Origin: Bacteroidia bacterium
GTDB lineage: Bacteria; Bacteroidota; Bacteroidia; Flavobacteriales; Flavobacteriaceae
Length of the DNA stretch: 64,000 bases
Reading direction: 5' to 3'
Assembly: GCA_030427735.1 (NCBI GenBank)
Contig: JAUIBP010000009.1
Span: 62,001-126,000, forward strand
The number at the start of each line of letters is the position of its first letter. Within the stretch, counting starts at the first letter, position 1. The position numbers and the translations under genes are program-made. Shown here piece after piece: positions 8,542 through 17,383 of the stretch. Below the pieces are notes generated by a model. It was given only the letters and a program-made list of their open reading frames with translations, did not search any database and was not told where the DNA came from.

Positions 8542-11500
8542 ATGAAATTTACAACTAAATTTATTTATGGATTACTGGTTTTAATTGGGCTGCCATTAGC
8601 AAGTGTAGCACAAAGTAACCTTAAAAGTGAAAGCGGCTATCAAGCTTCAAAAACTAGCGGAGCAATGTCATCGTTAATGAAATGGCGCACCTTAAAAACT
8701 CAAAAAGGAAGTGCACCTGTAATTAATCCACAACAAAAAGTGTTACGTCAATTAGGGATTAATCCTGCAAATGAACGTTCCTCCACCGATAAAGATTATG
8801 AATTTTACGCAGGAGAGGCTTACAAAGGTAACAATCTTCCTTATGCGGCGATTACCGATAGTTCAGGTAATACATATGTTACTGGCGGAAGTTCCAATGA
8901 AAATCAACCTTCAGGAGACTTTTTTACTCTAAAGATTGGGGTTAATGGGGAAACTTTGTGGGAAAAACGAGAACAGGCCGAAATGTATGCCGTAGAATAT
9001 GGAATGCAGATGGCTTTTGACAACATGGGTAATATTATAGTTTCAGGTCTTAAGTGGAATGGAAACGATATGGATATTCGTGTTATCAAATATTCAGTAG
9101 ATGGTGATAAGCTTTGGGAGAGTACTTTCAACAATGGTGCTGAAGGCATGGAAATACCAAATGCTCTGACAACCGGAACAGATGGAAGTATTTATGTAAC
9201 AGGTATTACCTGGTCGGGGAGTTCGGTAGATTATTTAACCATTAAATTTAATAGTAGCGGCTCAAAAGAATGGCATCGTACAGAAAATCCTAATGGTGGC
9301 GAAACTTGGAATGAGTCAACAGCTATTACTGTAGATACCAACAATAATGTTTTAGTTACAGGATTCAGTCCGAATACTGATGGATGGCTTAACTACCACA
9401 CTATAAAATATGATGGGCATGGAGCAAAACTTTGGGAACATGGGTTTAATTATCAAAATACAGATCCCAACAATACATCTGCTGTAACTAACTCCACCCC
9501 TTATGCGATAATTACCGATGATGACGATAATGTGTATATTACTGGAACTTTTGATACGTTCCTAAATCGCATTGGAACAGTAAAATATAATGAATCTGGA
9601 GAATTACAATGGACTAAAACCTATAAAAATAGCACAGATGAAACCAATGGCTGGAAAATAGCAATTAATGATAACACAGTTTATGTTGAAGGGAGTCATT
9701 CTGGAGGGTTTTTAGACGATGGAACAGTACTAATATCTTATAATACGGATGGAACACAAAACTGGGTTCAGGAAACCAATGATTTGATTCAAACGTCTAA
9801 TGGAACACTTGCTTTTGATGCGGAAGGTAGTATTATTATATCGGCTAGCGGAATGACCCAAGGTGAAGAAGAATGGTTACAAGATGTTGCTGCTCGCGCA
9901 TATAAATACGCTCCAGAAGGTAATTTATTGGGCCAGTCAGCTTTTATCATATCTACCACTTATGGCACAGCTAGTATGGGTAATATGGCAGGAACAGGGT
10001 TGGATTCTGAGGGAAATGTGTACTTCTCTGTCAATTCTTACTATACGGAAAAAGGTAATGTTTTTGAAACCGTTAAATCGACGTTTGGCAGCACCAGTCC
10101 ATCAATTAAATGGAGTGCCCAATATGCTAATCTAGGATCGCCTGCAGCAACTATGCTTAATACATTTGCTGATGGTAAAGGAAATACATTTTCTACTGGA
10201 ACTTACAACGATTATGATAATGAAATACTTAATAATAACTACTATGTTGTAAAACACGATGCCGAAGGTAGCGTTGCATGGGAGGTCGTATTTAATGCCG
10301 AAAATGGTAACCCAGCCGAAGGCATTATTGGGCGAGCAGATGCCGAAGGGAATGTATACCTGTGTCTATTGCCTGGTTATGAAGTTTATCCACCATCATT
10401 AAAAATAATAAAGTCATCACCAGAAGGTAAGCAACTTTGGGCAACTAAAACAGAACTTTATAGCCCAGCAGTTTATGTTATGGAACCTCAAGCAGATGGT
10501 TCAGTTTACATTGGAGGAACTGCCTACGAGAACGAAGCTAGTCAGTCAGCTTCTTTCCTTGGTGTAAAGTTTAATGCAGACGGAACTGAGGCGTGGAAAA
10601 CTTATATGCCGGGTATTGCGGGTAATAATATCGTTCAAGTAAATGCCGGAAAAGTAGATAGCAAGGGCCAACTGATACTTACAGGAAAACATGGTAGTGG
10701 AAACTTTATGGCACAAGAAGCAAACCTAACAGTAATACAATTTAATGCAGATGGATCGGCAGGATGGATTGCCCCAGTAGTTGTTGAAGGTGAAACGTCT
10801 TCAGGAACAGATTTGTATCTTGATCCTGATGGTAGTATTTATGTTAACGGATTTACACAAAATAATACTACTTACAATCAAGATATTTTAATAGCAAAAA
10901 TAAATGCCGCAGGAGAGGAGGTATGGTCTACTATTTTTGGTGATGCAGAAAAAACAGAACGCTCTTATACGGTTAAGCCTTTCAGTAATGGCGATATTGG
11001 CATAGTGGGATATAGTCTTGCTGTTAGTGGAGAAATACATAATGTACTATTAAAATATAATTCTAGTGGTAGTTTATTGTGGGATTATACATCAGAAAGT
11101 ATGCGTTATTACAATGACTTTTACATAGACGGATCGGATGTGTGCTACATAATGAATCAGGTAATTGTAGATCCTTTTCCGCACAGATTGTCAGAATCTA
11201 ATTTTCCAATAGCTTCACTTATAACTGTAAATGAGAATGGTGAAAATATAGATGAAGCATTTTTTATTGGTCCTGAATATTCAGAATTTATAGGTAAAAA
11301 ATTGGTTCCACACAGCGATGATAGACTGTTACTGGCTGGAAGTGTAAGAAATCAAGCTTTTTTTGAAGGTAGCTATTTTTTTGAAACACAGAAAGACGGT
11401 TCATTAGGTATTCCTGAGGAATTAAATCCAGATGTATCACATAATTCATTAGGTCAGAATTTCCCGAATCCAGCGCATGAATTTACAGTAATACCTTTTA

Positions 11501-11697
11501 CCCTTGTTCATGGAGGTAAAGCTGTTATAAAACTTTATAGTAGTCAGGGCAGACTAATAAAGATAATTGCAGCAGATGATTATGCTCCGGGTAGTAACAC
11601 AGTTGAATTTAATACCAAAGGCTTAGCACCTGGTATATATTTTTATCAGATAAACTCCAACGGCTATAAACAGGCTAGGAAATTGGTTAAAAAGTAA
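8542..11697 (+). CDS. Secreted beta-propeller-like repeat protein with T9SS sorting domain
   Basis: 1051 residues. A signal peptide (cleavage near ASVAQ) is followed by a long series of repeats of about 50-60 residues. Typical units read as D-x-x-G-N-x-Y-V-T-G with W or TIKF pairs, as in SBBP/delta-60-type propeller repeats. The last ~75 residues (LGQNFPNPA ... GIYFYQINSNGYKQARKLVKK) are a type A T9SS C-terminal sorting signal, so the protein should cross the outer membrane and be cell-surface bound or released. No enzyme motif was found. A binding or adhesion role is an inference from fold only. A strong terminator follows the gene. Confidence 0.85.
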   Translation: MKFTTKFIYGLLVLIGLPLASVAQSNLKSESGYQASKTSGAMSSLMKWRTLKTQKGSAPVINPQQKVLRQLGINPANERSSTDKDYEFYAGEAYKGNNLPYAAITDSSGNTYVTGGSSNENQPSGDFFTLKIGVNGETLWEKREQAEMYAVEYGMQMAFDNMGNIIVSGLKWNGNDMDIRVIKYSVDGDKLWESTFNNGAEGMEIPNALTTGTDGSIYVTGITWSGSSVDYLTIKFNSSGSKEWHRTENPNGGETWNESTAITVDTNNNVLVTGFSPNTDGWLNYHTIKYDGHGAKLWEHGFNYQNTDPNNTSAVTNSTPYAIITDDDDNVYITGTFDTFLNRIGTVKYNESGELQWTKTYKNSTDETNGWKIAINDNTVYVEGSHSGGFLDDGTVLISYNTDGTQNWVQETNDLIQTSNGTLAFDAEGSIIISASGMTQGEEEWLQDVAARAYKYAPEGNLLGQSAFIISTTYGTASMGNMAGTGLDSEGNVYFSVNSYYTEKGNVFETVKSTFGSTSPSIKWSAQYANLGSPAATMLNTFADGKGNTFSTGTYNDYDNEILNNNYYVVKHDAEGSVAWEVVFNAENGNPAEGIIGRADAEGNVYLCLLPGYEVYPPSLKIIKSSPEGKQLWATKTELYSPAVYVMEPQADGSVYIGGTAYENEASQSASFLGVKFNADGTEAWKTYMPGIAGNNIVQVNAGKVDSKGQLILTGKHGSGNFMAQEANLTVIQFNADGSAGWIAPVVVEGETSSGTDLYLDPDGSIYVNGFTQNNTTYNQDILIAKINAAGEEVWSTIFGDAEKTERSYTVKPFSNGDIGIVGYSLAVSGEIHNVLLKYNSSGSLLWDYTSESMRYYNDFYIDGSDVCYIMNQVIVDPFPHRLSESNFPIASLITVNENGENIDEAFFIGPEYSEFIGKKLVPHSDDRLLLAGSVRNQAFFEGSYFFETQKDGSLGIPEELNPDVSHNSLGQNFPNPAHEFTVIPFTLVHGGKAVIKLYSSQGRLIKIIAADDYAPGSNTVEFNTKGLAPGIYFYQINSNGYKQARKLVKK

Positions 11698-11703
11698 ATT
11701 TTA

Positions 11704-11736
11704 AAAACACCTCGGATACTATATCTGAGGTGTTTT
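11704..11736 (+). terminator. Rho-independent terminator after the T9SS cargo gene
   Basis: AAAACACCTC (11704-11713) pairs perfectly with GAGGTGTTTT (11727-11736) around a 13-nt loop and sits 7 bp after the stop. The symmetric A/T ends would allow action in both directions. Confidence 0.85.
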
Positions 11737-11794
11737 GTTAAGTCATTTAGCTTTAAAAAATTAAATTTGGACATTTTTTAAACGTATAGACGGT

Positions 11795-13258
11795 ATGATA
11801 AGAGGCATTTTTAAAATATTTTTTCTGTTTGGTATAGTACTCGTTTCAGGATGTACTAATAATACTGCCTCAAAAAAAGCCTCAACTCCAGATAGCTCGG
11901 TAGATTTTACTAATCTTGGTAATGAGCAATGGCGCATGGGTAATTACCAGAATGCACTAAACTATTTTACTAAATCTTATAATAAGGTAAAAGCTTCTGG
12001 TAATGAAGTAGAGATAGCTACATTACTTAATAATCTTGGATTGGTACATTGGCGTCTCGAAAATAATACAGAAGCCATGGAGTGCTATGAAGAATCCGCC
12101 ATTTTAGCCCAAAAAAATGGAATGATTAGGCTTCTGGGGCTTACCCATACCAACCGGGCATTGATCCTAAAAGAACAACGTAATTTTAAGGCCGCTTTTG
12201 ATCAAAACAATGAGGCGATTAGACTATTTAAGGAAATCGAAGAGCCGCATGATCTGGCCATAGCGTATAATAATCAGGGACAGATATACCGATTTTCCGA
12301 AGCATTCGATATGGCTTTAAAATACTATCTTCTGTCCTTAGAAGAATGCGAAAAAATAAACTATACCGAAGGCATGGCTACTGCGTATCAAAACCTAAGT
12401 ACCATTTATGCCAAACAAGGTAACAAAAACAAAGCCCTATTAGCAGCACACAAATGTTTAAATCTTAGCTATAAGGTTAATAGTAAAGTGCGGGTAAGTG
12501 AAGGTTTACGCGAACTCTCAAATAATTACGACCAGTTTAATGTTCCAGATTCTGCGTTATATTATTTTAAGAAGCACTATCATGTGGAGAAGGAAATCAT
12601 GGAAGCCAATCAGAGTAATTTGTTATCTCAATATCAGGCGAATCTTGGTTTTGAGGTTAAAAAGCTAAGAATTAAGAATCTTCAGATTGAAAAGGAAATG
12701 GCTAATAACCGTATTCTTCTTCTTATTTTTAGCATTATATCTATATTGCTTATTTCAGGATTTTTTATTTACAGATATCTGTCCAATATCAAATTCAGAA
12801 AGAAACAACTTGAACTGCGACTACAAAATTCATTGCAACTTATACAGGTAAAAGAAGAAGAACTTAAGACCTACATTGTAGATCTTGCTCATAAAAATAA
12901 GGTCATTAATAAGCTACAGGAACCATCAAAAAAAAATACTCCTAATACAGATTATGATGTACATGAATTGTTAGAAGAAAAGATATTTACAAATGATGGT
13001 TGGGATAAATTCAAGACACGTTTTAGAGCCATTTATCCTGATTTTTTTAGTAGAATTAATGACAGTGCAATTCCCGTAACTGAGGCAGAAATCAGGCTTT
13101 TGGTTCTTATGCGCCTTCAGCTAAATAGTACTGATATGGCAAGCATTTTGGGTATTTCTCCTCAAAGTGTAAGAGCTTGTAAAATGAGATTGAAGAAAAA
13201 GCTAAAGCCTAATGGTTATAAAAATGTAGAACAATATCTACATTACATCATATCATAA
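11795..13258 (+). CDS. TPR lipoprotein/membrane sensor with LuxR-type HTH
   Basis: 487 residues. The N-terminus looks like a lipoprotein or TM signal (SGC, Cys20). Five to seven tetratricopeptide repeats follow (about 35-270), then a single TM helix (about 310-330, RILLLIFSIISILLISGFF), a coiled-coil segment and a C-terminal LuxR/GerE-like helix-turn-helix (about 435-480, AEIRLLVLMRLQLNSTDMAS then ILGISPQSVRACK). This architecture is common in Flavobacteriaceae and is read as periplasmic TPR sensing joined to cytoplasmic DNA binding. No kinase or receiver domain is present. It may regulate the adjacent T9SS protein, but that rests only on adjacency. Confidence 0.8.
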   Translation: MIRGIFKIFFLFGIVLVSGCTNNTASKKASTPDSSVDFTNLGNEQWRMGNYQNALNYFTKSYNKVKASGNEVEIATLLNNLGLVHWRLENNTEAMECYEESAILAQKNGMIRLLGLTHTNRALILKEQRNFKAAFDQNNEAIRLFKEIEEPHDLAIAYNNQGQIYRFSEAFDMALKYYLLSLEECEKINYTEGMATAYQNLSTIYAKQGNKNKALLAAHKCLNLSYKVNSKVRVSEGLRELSNNYDQFNVPDSALYYFKKHYHVEKEIMEANQSNLLSQYQANLGFEVKKLRIKNLQIEKEMANNRILLLIFSIISILLISGFFIYRYLSNIKFRKKQLELRLQNSLQLIQVKEEELKTYIVDLAHKNKVINKLQEPSKKNTPNTDYDVHELLEEKIFTNDGWDKFKTRFRAIYPDFFSRINDSAIPVTEAEIRLLVLMRLQLNSTDMASILGISPQSVRACKMRLKKKLKPNGYKNVEQYLHYIIS

Positions 13259-13302
13259 GTTTAGATTTCACCTTACAGAAACTGTACAAATAAGAAATTA
13301 AA

Positions 13303-13333
13303 AAACCCCGTAAATCCTGAGATTACGGGGTTT
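13303..13333. terminator. Bidirectional terminator hairpin
   Basis: Perfect 11-bp stem AAACCCCGTAA (13303-13313) and TTACGGGGTTT (13323-13333) with a 9-nt loop, 45 bp after the TPR/LuxR stop. A and T tracts on either side make it usable from both strands. Confidence 0.8.
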
Positions 13334-13336
13334 AGT

Positions 13337-13363
13337 GCGGAGAAAGAGGGACAGTTGAAAATG
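13337..13363. repeat. tRNA-3'-end-like direct repeat, right copy (pairs with 8244-8270)
   Basis: GCGGAGAAAGAGGGA (13337-13351) reads on the - strand like the T-arm/acceptor end of a tRNA (TCCCTCTTTCTCCGC), but the rest of a tRNA is missing. Many integrases use tRNA 3' ends as attachment sites, so this is a candidate att remnant at the left edge of the accessory region. The identity is not proven. Confidence 0.35.
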
Positions 13364-13576
13364 TCCAATTTCCCGTATTTAACAGGCTTTTTTCTTCGTT
13401 AAATTTATTGGTGACACCGAATTAGCCACCTTTTAACTAAAAATTAACAAAACTGACAAGTTTTGTATGTCTTAGATTACAAATATTGTCAAATGGATTG
13501 AAATTTTATTATCTACTTTTCGGATTATGGATTTGAAGAATCATATATTCTTATGAGTATTACAATTTGAAATTTA

Positions 13577-13785
13577 ATTCTAATTTTATGAGCGATGCCT
13601 AGCAGCCAACCTTCAGGAATTAGTTCATCGAAGAAAGGAAATAGGTATTCCAAACTAAATGGTTCTTCCTGTAAAGGCAAAGACAAACTTACAGCCAATA
13701 CGTTTTGATTTTGTAGGTATGCATTTTCATCCTCTGTTAATATTCCGGCCTAGCTTCTATTTACCCAGATTTCTCCTTGTCTTAT
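13577..13785 (-). pseudogene. Truncated hipA N-terminal domain (HipA_N) remnant
   Basis: The - strand frame reads RQGEIWVNRS, a stop, then AGILTEDENAYLQ ... VSLSLPLQEEPF ... LFPFFDELIPEGWLL, which is the HipA N-terminal signature. The expected start ATG is now ATA, one TAG lies in the first 15 codons, the region after EDEN looks shortened, and the sequence leaves the family after GWLLGIAHKI. No kinase domain follows. It is a dead fragment of the toxin half of a HipBA-type module, and its start overlaps the end of the hipB remnant. Confidence 0.7.
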
Positions 13786-13991
13786 CGCTTATAGGTTTTG
13801 GTGTTTAATGTGTGTCCAAAAAATAACAGAACCTGATTTACTTTATTGGTCATTACATTTGGTTTTCTCTGTTCGAGTTCGCGTACAAAACGTAAGCCTA
13901 CACCAATGAAGTCAGATAACTCTACTTACGTTAGGTTTTCTTTTTTACGTCTATCCCTTACAAATTGGGCAATGGGTTTTCTCTATCCCAT
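13782..13991 (-). pseudogene. hipB-type antitoxin/XRE regulator remnant
   Basis: On the - strand the frame reads KPIAQFVRDRRKKENLT, stop, VELSDFIGVGLRFVRELEQR and KPNVMTNKVNQVLLFFG. This is the helix-turn-helix of the HipB/y4mF family, which normally reads LTQxELADF..GLRFVRELEQGKP. A TAA replaces the expected Gln of LTQ and a TAG follows the apparent start MG. Its terminal TAA overlaps the lost start of the hipA fragment, the usual ATGA-type coupling of these modules. Both halves are therefore broken. Confidence 0.7.
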
Positions 13992-14324
13992 ACCATATTG
14001 TTATACCTTTATGGGTATAATAAAGTAGATAGTTTTATTGATTATACCTGAAAGGGTGTATTGAGGTTTCTGTTTCTTAATTGTTGAGGTTAGATCCATT
14101 GGGCTCCAAAGCAGTGTAAACTGTGAGTAACAAAATGAGTAAGTTCTAAATTAGCAATTGTTCAAAACAAGTCTATCCCATTTCCTCGTTTTACTAAATT
14201 AAAAACACATTTTAGCTATCTATTGTTCATAACAATTCGTTTATTTTATAGAAAACCATAATGAAGTATAATATGGAATCCCTATTTTTAAGAATTGTTA
14301 AAATTAAATTCACATTCCATATAA
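13992..14324 (+). promoter_or_regulatory. Upstream region of hsdM with short inverted repeat
   Basis: No gene was found here. ATTGTT (14222-14227) and AACAAT (14231-14236) form a perfect 6-bp inverted repeat about 90 bp before the hsdM ATG. A related half (AATTGTTC) occurs near 14157. It may be a regulator site for the restriction locus. No convincing promoter boxes were recognised. Confidence 0.35.
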
Positions 14325-15908
14325 ATGGCTAAAACAGCTAAAGCAAAAAACAACACCAAAAATCAAAAATCTATAGAGGAAGCCCTTTGGGATTCTGCCA
14401 ATAAATTAAGAGGAACCGTAGAAAGTTCGGAGTACAAACACGTGGTACTCGGACTTATTTTTTTGAAGTTCGCCAGTGATAAATTTGAAGACCGAAGGCA
14501 GGAACTTATAGCAGAAGGTAAAGAAGAATACTTGGAGATGGAGGCCTTTTATGCCATGAAAAACGTGTTTTTCCTGCCCGAAGACAGTCGCTGGTCGTAT
14601 GTTATTGGGCGTGCGAAACAAGACGATATTGCACTAATTGTAGATACGGCTTTACACACCATAGAAAAAAATAACAAGTCTTTAAAAGGCGCTTTGCCAG
14701 ATAACTACTTTTCAAGGTTGAATCTGGATCCAAGTAAGTTAGCTGCTTTATTAGATACCATCAATAATATCGATACGACAAGCGATGAAGAAGAAGATGT
14801 GGTAGGCCGTATTTACGAATACTTTTTAGGGCGTTTTGCCGCTGCCGAAGGAAAGGGTGGTGGTGAATTTTACACCCCAAAATGTATTGTTAACCTGATT
14901 GCTGAAATGTTGGAACCTTACAAAGGGAAAATATACGATCCCGCCTGTGGTTCTGGGGGGATGTTTGTACAAAGTATCCAGTTTGTAAAAAGTCACCAGG
15001 GCAATACCAAGGACATTTCTATATACGGACAGGAATACACTGCCGTAACCTATAAACTGGCCAAGATGAACCTCGCCATTCGTGGTATTTCTGCCAATTT
15101 GGGCGACGTGCCTGCCAATACCTTTTTTAAAGATCAGCATCCAGATTTAAAGGCCGATTACATCATGGCCAATCCACCGTTTAACCAAAGCCAATGGCGC
15201 GAGAAGAACGAGTTGGAAGACGATCCGCGTTGGAAAGGCTATCTGGCGCCACCCACAGGCAATGCCAACTATGGGTGGATTTTGCACATGTTAAGCAAAC
15301 TCTCCGAAACAGGAACTGCTGGCTTTGTATTGGCGAATGGGTCTATGAGTAGTAATACCTCGGGCGAAGGCGATATTAGAAAACAATTGGTAGAAAACGA
15401 TTTGGTGGACTGTATGATTGCCTTACCGGGGCAGTTGTTTTACACCACACAAATTCCCGTGTGTTTATGGTTTATGACCAAAAATAAAAGTGAAGATCCC
15501 GAACATGGTTACAGAAACCGTAAGGGCGAAACCCTGTTTATCGATGCCCGAAATATGGGCACAATGATAGACCGTACCCAAAAGGAACTGACCAAAGACG
15601 ATATTGAAGCCATTGCCAAAACCTACCACGCTTGGCGGTCTGAGTCAGACGGGCAGGCAAAAGAAAAATACGGTGAATATACCGATGAAGCAGGTTACAG
15701 TAAAGCCGCCACTTTAGACGATATACAGAAAAACGATTATGTGTTGACGCCTGGGCGTTATGTTGGTGTTGCCGAAGAAGAGGATGATGGCATCCTGTTT
15801 GAGGATAAAATGACCGACTTAAACACCACCCTAAAACAACAAATGGCAGAAGCTGAAAGCTTAGATGCCGCCATTCGTGAAAATTTAAAGTTGTTGGGGT
15901 ATGAGTAA
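14325..15908 (+). CDS. hsdM: Type I restriction-modification DNA methyltransferase subunit
   Basis: 527 residues. HsdM N-terminal helical domain (about 10-140), then an N6-adenine methyltransferase core with the AdoMet motif DPACGSGG (205-212) and the catalytic NPPF (283-286). It modifies adenine in the bipartite target recognised by HsdS and forms the M2S core of the enzyme. The stop overlaps the hsdS start by 8 bp (ATGAGTAA), so the two are translationally coupled. A short 13-bp palindrome at 15638-15650 falls in a variable C-terminal loop and keeps the frame. Confidence 0.95.
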   Translation: MAKTAKAKNNTKNQKSIEEALWDSANKLRGTVESSEYKHVVLGLIFLKFASDKFEDRRQELIAEGKEEYLEMEAFYAMKNVFFLPEDSRWSYVIGRAKQDDIALIVDTALHTIEKNNKSLKGALPDNYFSRLNLDPSKLAALLDTINNIDTTSDEEEDVVGRIYEYFLGRFAAAEGKGGGEFYTPKCIVNLIAEMLEPYKGKIYDPACGSGGMFVQSIQFVKSHQGNTKDISIYGQEYTAVTYKLAKMNLAIRGISANLGDVPANTFFKDQHPDLKADYIMANPPFNQSQWREKNELEDDPRWKGYLAPPTGNANYGWILHMLSKLSETGTAGFVLANGSMSSNTSGEGDIRKQLVENDLVDCMIALPGQLFYTTQIPVCLWFMTKNKSEDPEHGYRNRKGETLFIDARNMGTMIDRTQKELTKDDIEAIAKTYHAWRSESDGQAKEKYGEYTDEAGYSKAATLDDIQKNDYVLTPGRYVGVAEEEDDGILFEDKMTDLNTTLKQQMAEAESLDAAIRENLKLLGYE

Positions 15909-17367
15909 GGAGTGGAAGGAGGTTGTCTTAAGTGATGTTGCAACTATTGATACCGGGTTTCCTTTTAAAAGCAAATTTTATGAGGAACAAGGAAATCTTC
16001 GAGTTATAAGAGGTAAAAATGTTACCGAAGGGAATTGTAGATGGGGGACAGATGCAAAATTTTGGAATCATTCTTTAGATAAATTAGGAAAGTACAAAGT
16101 CCAATTAAGTGACATAGTGATAGGAATGGATGGCTCTAAAATCGGGAAAAATAGAGCCCTTGTAAAATCGGGTGATTTACCCGCAATCCTAGCTCAACGA
16201 GTTTGTAGAGTGAGAGCAAATTCTAAGAGTGAGCAAAAGTATTTGTGGCAGATTATCAATTCAAATGGATTTGAGAATTATATTGATCTAATAAAAACAG
16301 GTACTTCGATACCTCATATTAGTTTAGGGCAAGTTGGTAAATTCTCTTTCAAAATCCCACCTCTCCCAGAACAAAAAGCAATAGCCCACATTTTAGGGAC
16401 GTTGGATGATAAAATAGAGCTCAACCGCAAAACCAACGCAACCTTGGAAGCCATGGCGCAAGCCCTGTTTAAAAGTTGGTTTGTAGATTTCGATCCTGTG
16501 TTGGACAATGCACTTGCCGCAGGAAATATCATTCCAGAAGCATTGCAAGCCAAAGCGGCGAAAAGAAAGGCTGTTTTAGACCGTCATTCCGCACGCGATG
16601 CGGAATCTGCTAGTATAGAGAACGGAACTCCTTTGCTCTATACCAATCCCAAATTAGCCGCTTTGTTTCCCTCAACTTTTGTGTTTAACGAGATTTTGGA
16701 GAAGTGGATTCCTGAGGGGTGGGAGGTGAAGAAGATTAAGGATGTAGGGAATGTGATAACAGGAAAAACTCCTTCGTCTAAAACTCCAGAACACTTTGGA
16801 GATGTTTATCCGTTTGTAACACCAACTGATTTTAAAAATTATTTTAAAATCGTTATTGATTCTCAAAGAAAATTATCTTCCCTTGGTTTTGAAAATAATA
16901 GGAAAAGGGTGCTTCCTAAAGATTCAGTTTTAGTTACTTGTATTGGTTCTGATATGGGAAAAGTAGTGATGAATAAAGTTGAGTGTATGACAAACCAACA
17001 AATAAACTCAGTTGTACCAAAAGATGACGGTGTTTCAGGGCAATATTTGTATCACTTTTTTAATTGGAATTATGAATTATTGAGGACATTAGCTTTTGGA
17101 GGTTCAACAATGCCAATTTTAAATAAAAGCGAGTTTGAGGGTATTGATATTCTAGTGCCAGATAGATTGGTAGCTTCTGAGGTTAGTAGAAATTTTAGAG
17201 AAAGTGATGAAAAAGTACTTTTCAATTTAAAACAAACCGAAGTATTAACGAAACTTAGAGATAATTTGTTGCCGCAGTTGATAAGTGGAAAGGTGAGGGT
17301 GCCAGGGGAAGCGATAGTGAAGGTAGAGATGCTAGAGGATATGAAGGATAGTATGGATTTTTTATAA
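15901..17367 (+). CDS. hsdS: Type I restriction enzyme specificity subunit
   Basis: 488 residues with two target-recognition domains (about 1-150 and 255-425). They are separated by the conserved helical spacer (PPLPEQKAIAHILGTLDDK ... NATLEAMAQALFKSWF) and closed by the terminal spacer with LLPQLISGKV. It sets the DNA sequence read by the complex. The central linker carries a short palindromic insertion (RHSARDAES) that looks like an in-frame repeat element. Codon use and base composition drop toward AT inside the domains, as usual for exchanged specificity modules. Confidence 0.93.
   Translation: MSKEWKEVVLSDVATIDTGFPFKSKFYEEQGNLRVIRGKNVTEGNCRWGTDAKFWNHSLDKLGKYKVQLSDIVIGMDGSKIGKNRALVKSGDLPAILAQRVCRVRANSKSEQKYLWQIINSNGFENYIDLIKTGTSIPHISLGQVGKFSFKIPPLPEQKAIAHILGTLDDKIELNRKTNATLEAMAQALFKSWFVDFDPVLDNALAAGNIIPEALQAKAAKRKAVLDRHSARDAESASIENGTPLLYTNPKLAALFPSTFVFNEILEKWIPEGWEVKKIKDVGNVITGKTPSSKTPEHFGDVYPFVTPTDFKNYFKIVIDSQRKLSSLGFENNRKRVLPKDSVLVTCIGSDMGKVVMNKVECMTNQQINSVVPKDDGVSGQYLYHFFNWNYELLRTLAFGGSTMPILNKSEFEGIDILVPDRLVASEVSRNFRESDEKVLFNLKQTEVLTKLRDNLLPQLISGKVRVPGEAIVKVEMLEDMKDSMDFL
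16586..16606. repeat. REP-like palindrome inside hsdS
   Basis: ATTCCGCA (16586-16593), CGCGA, TGCGGAAT (16599-16606): a perfect 8-bp-arm inverted repeat encoding part of RHSARDAES in the linker between the central helices and the second recognition domain. GC-rich palindromes of this kind are normally intergenic repeats in Flavobacteriaceae. Here one is translated without breaking the frame. Confidence 0.6.
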
Positions 17368-17383
17368 ACATTAAATATTTATA

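Noticed and set aside
13846-14028. 60-residue plus-strand frame
   Set aside because: The opposite strand carries a recognisable HipB remnant; the plus frame is its antisense.
14826-15140. 104-residue open frame on the minus strand
   Set aside because: It lies entirely inside hsdM, which has intact catalytic motifs, and shows no recognisable domain.
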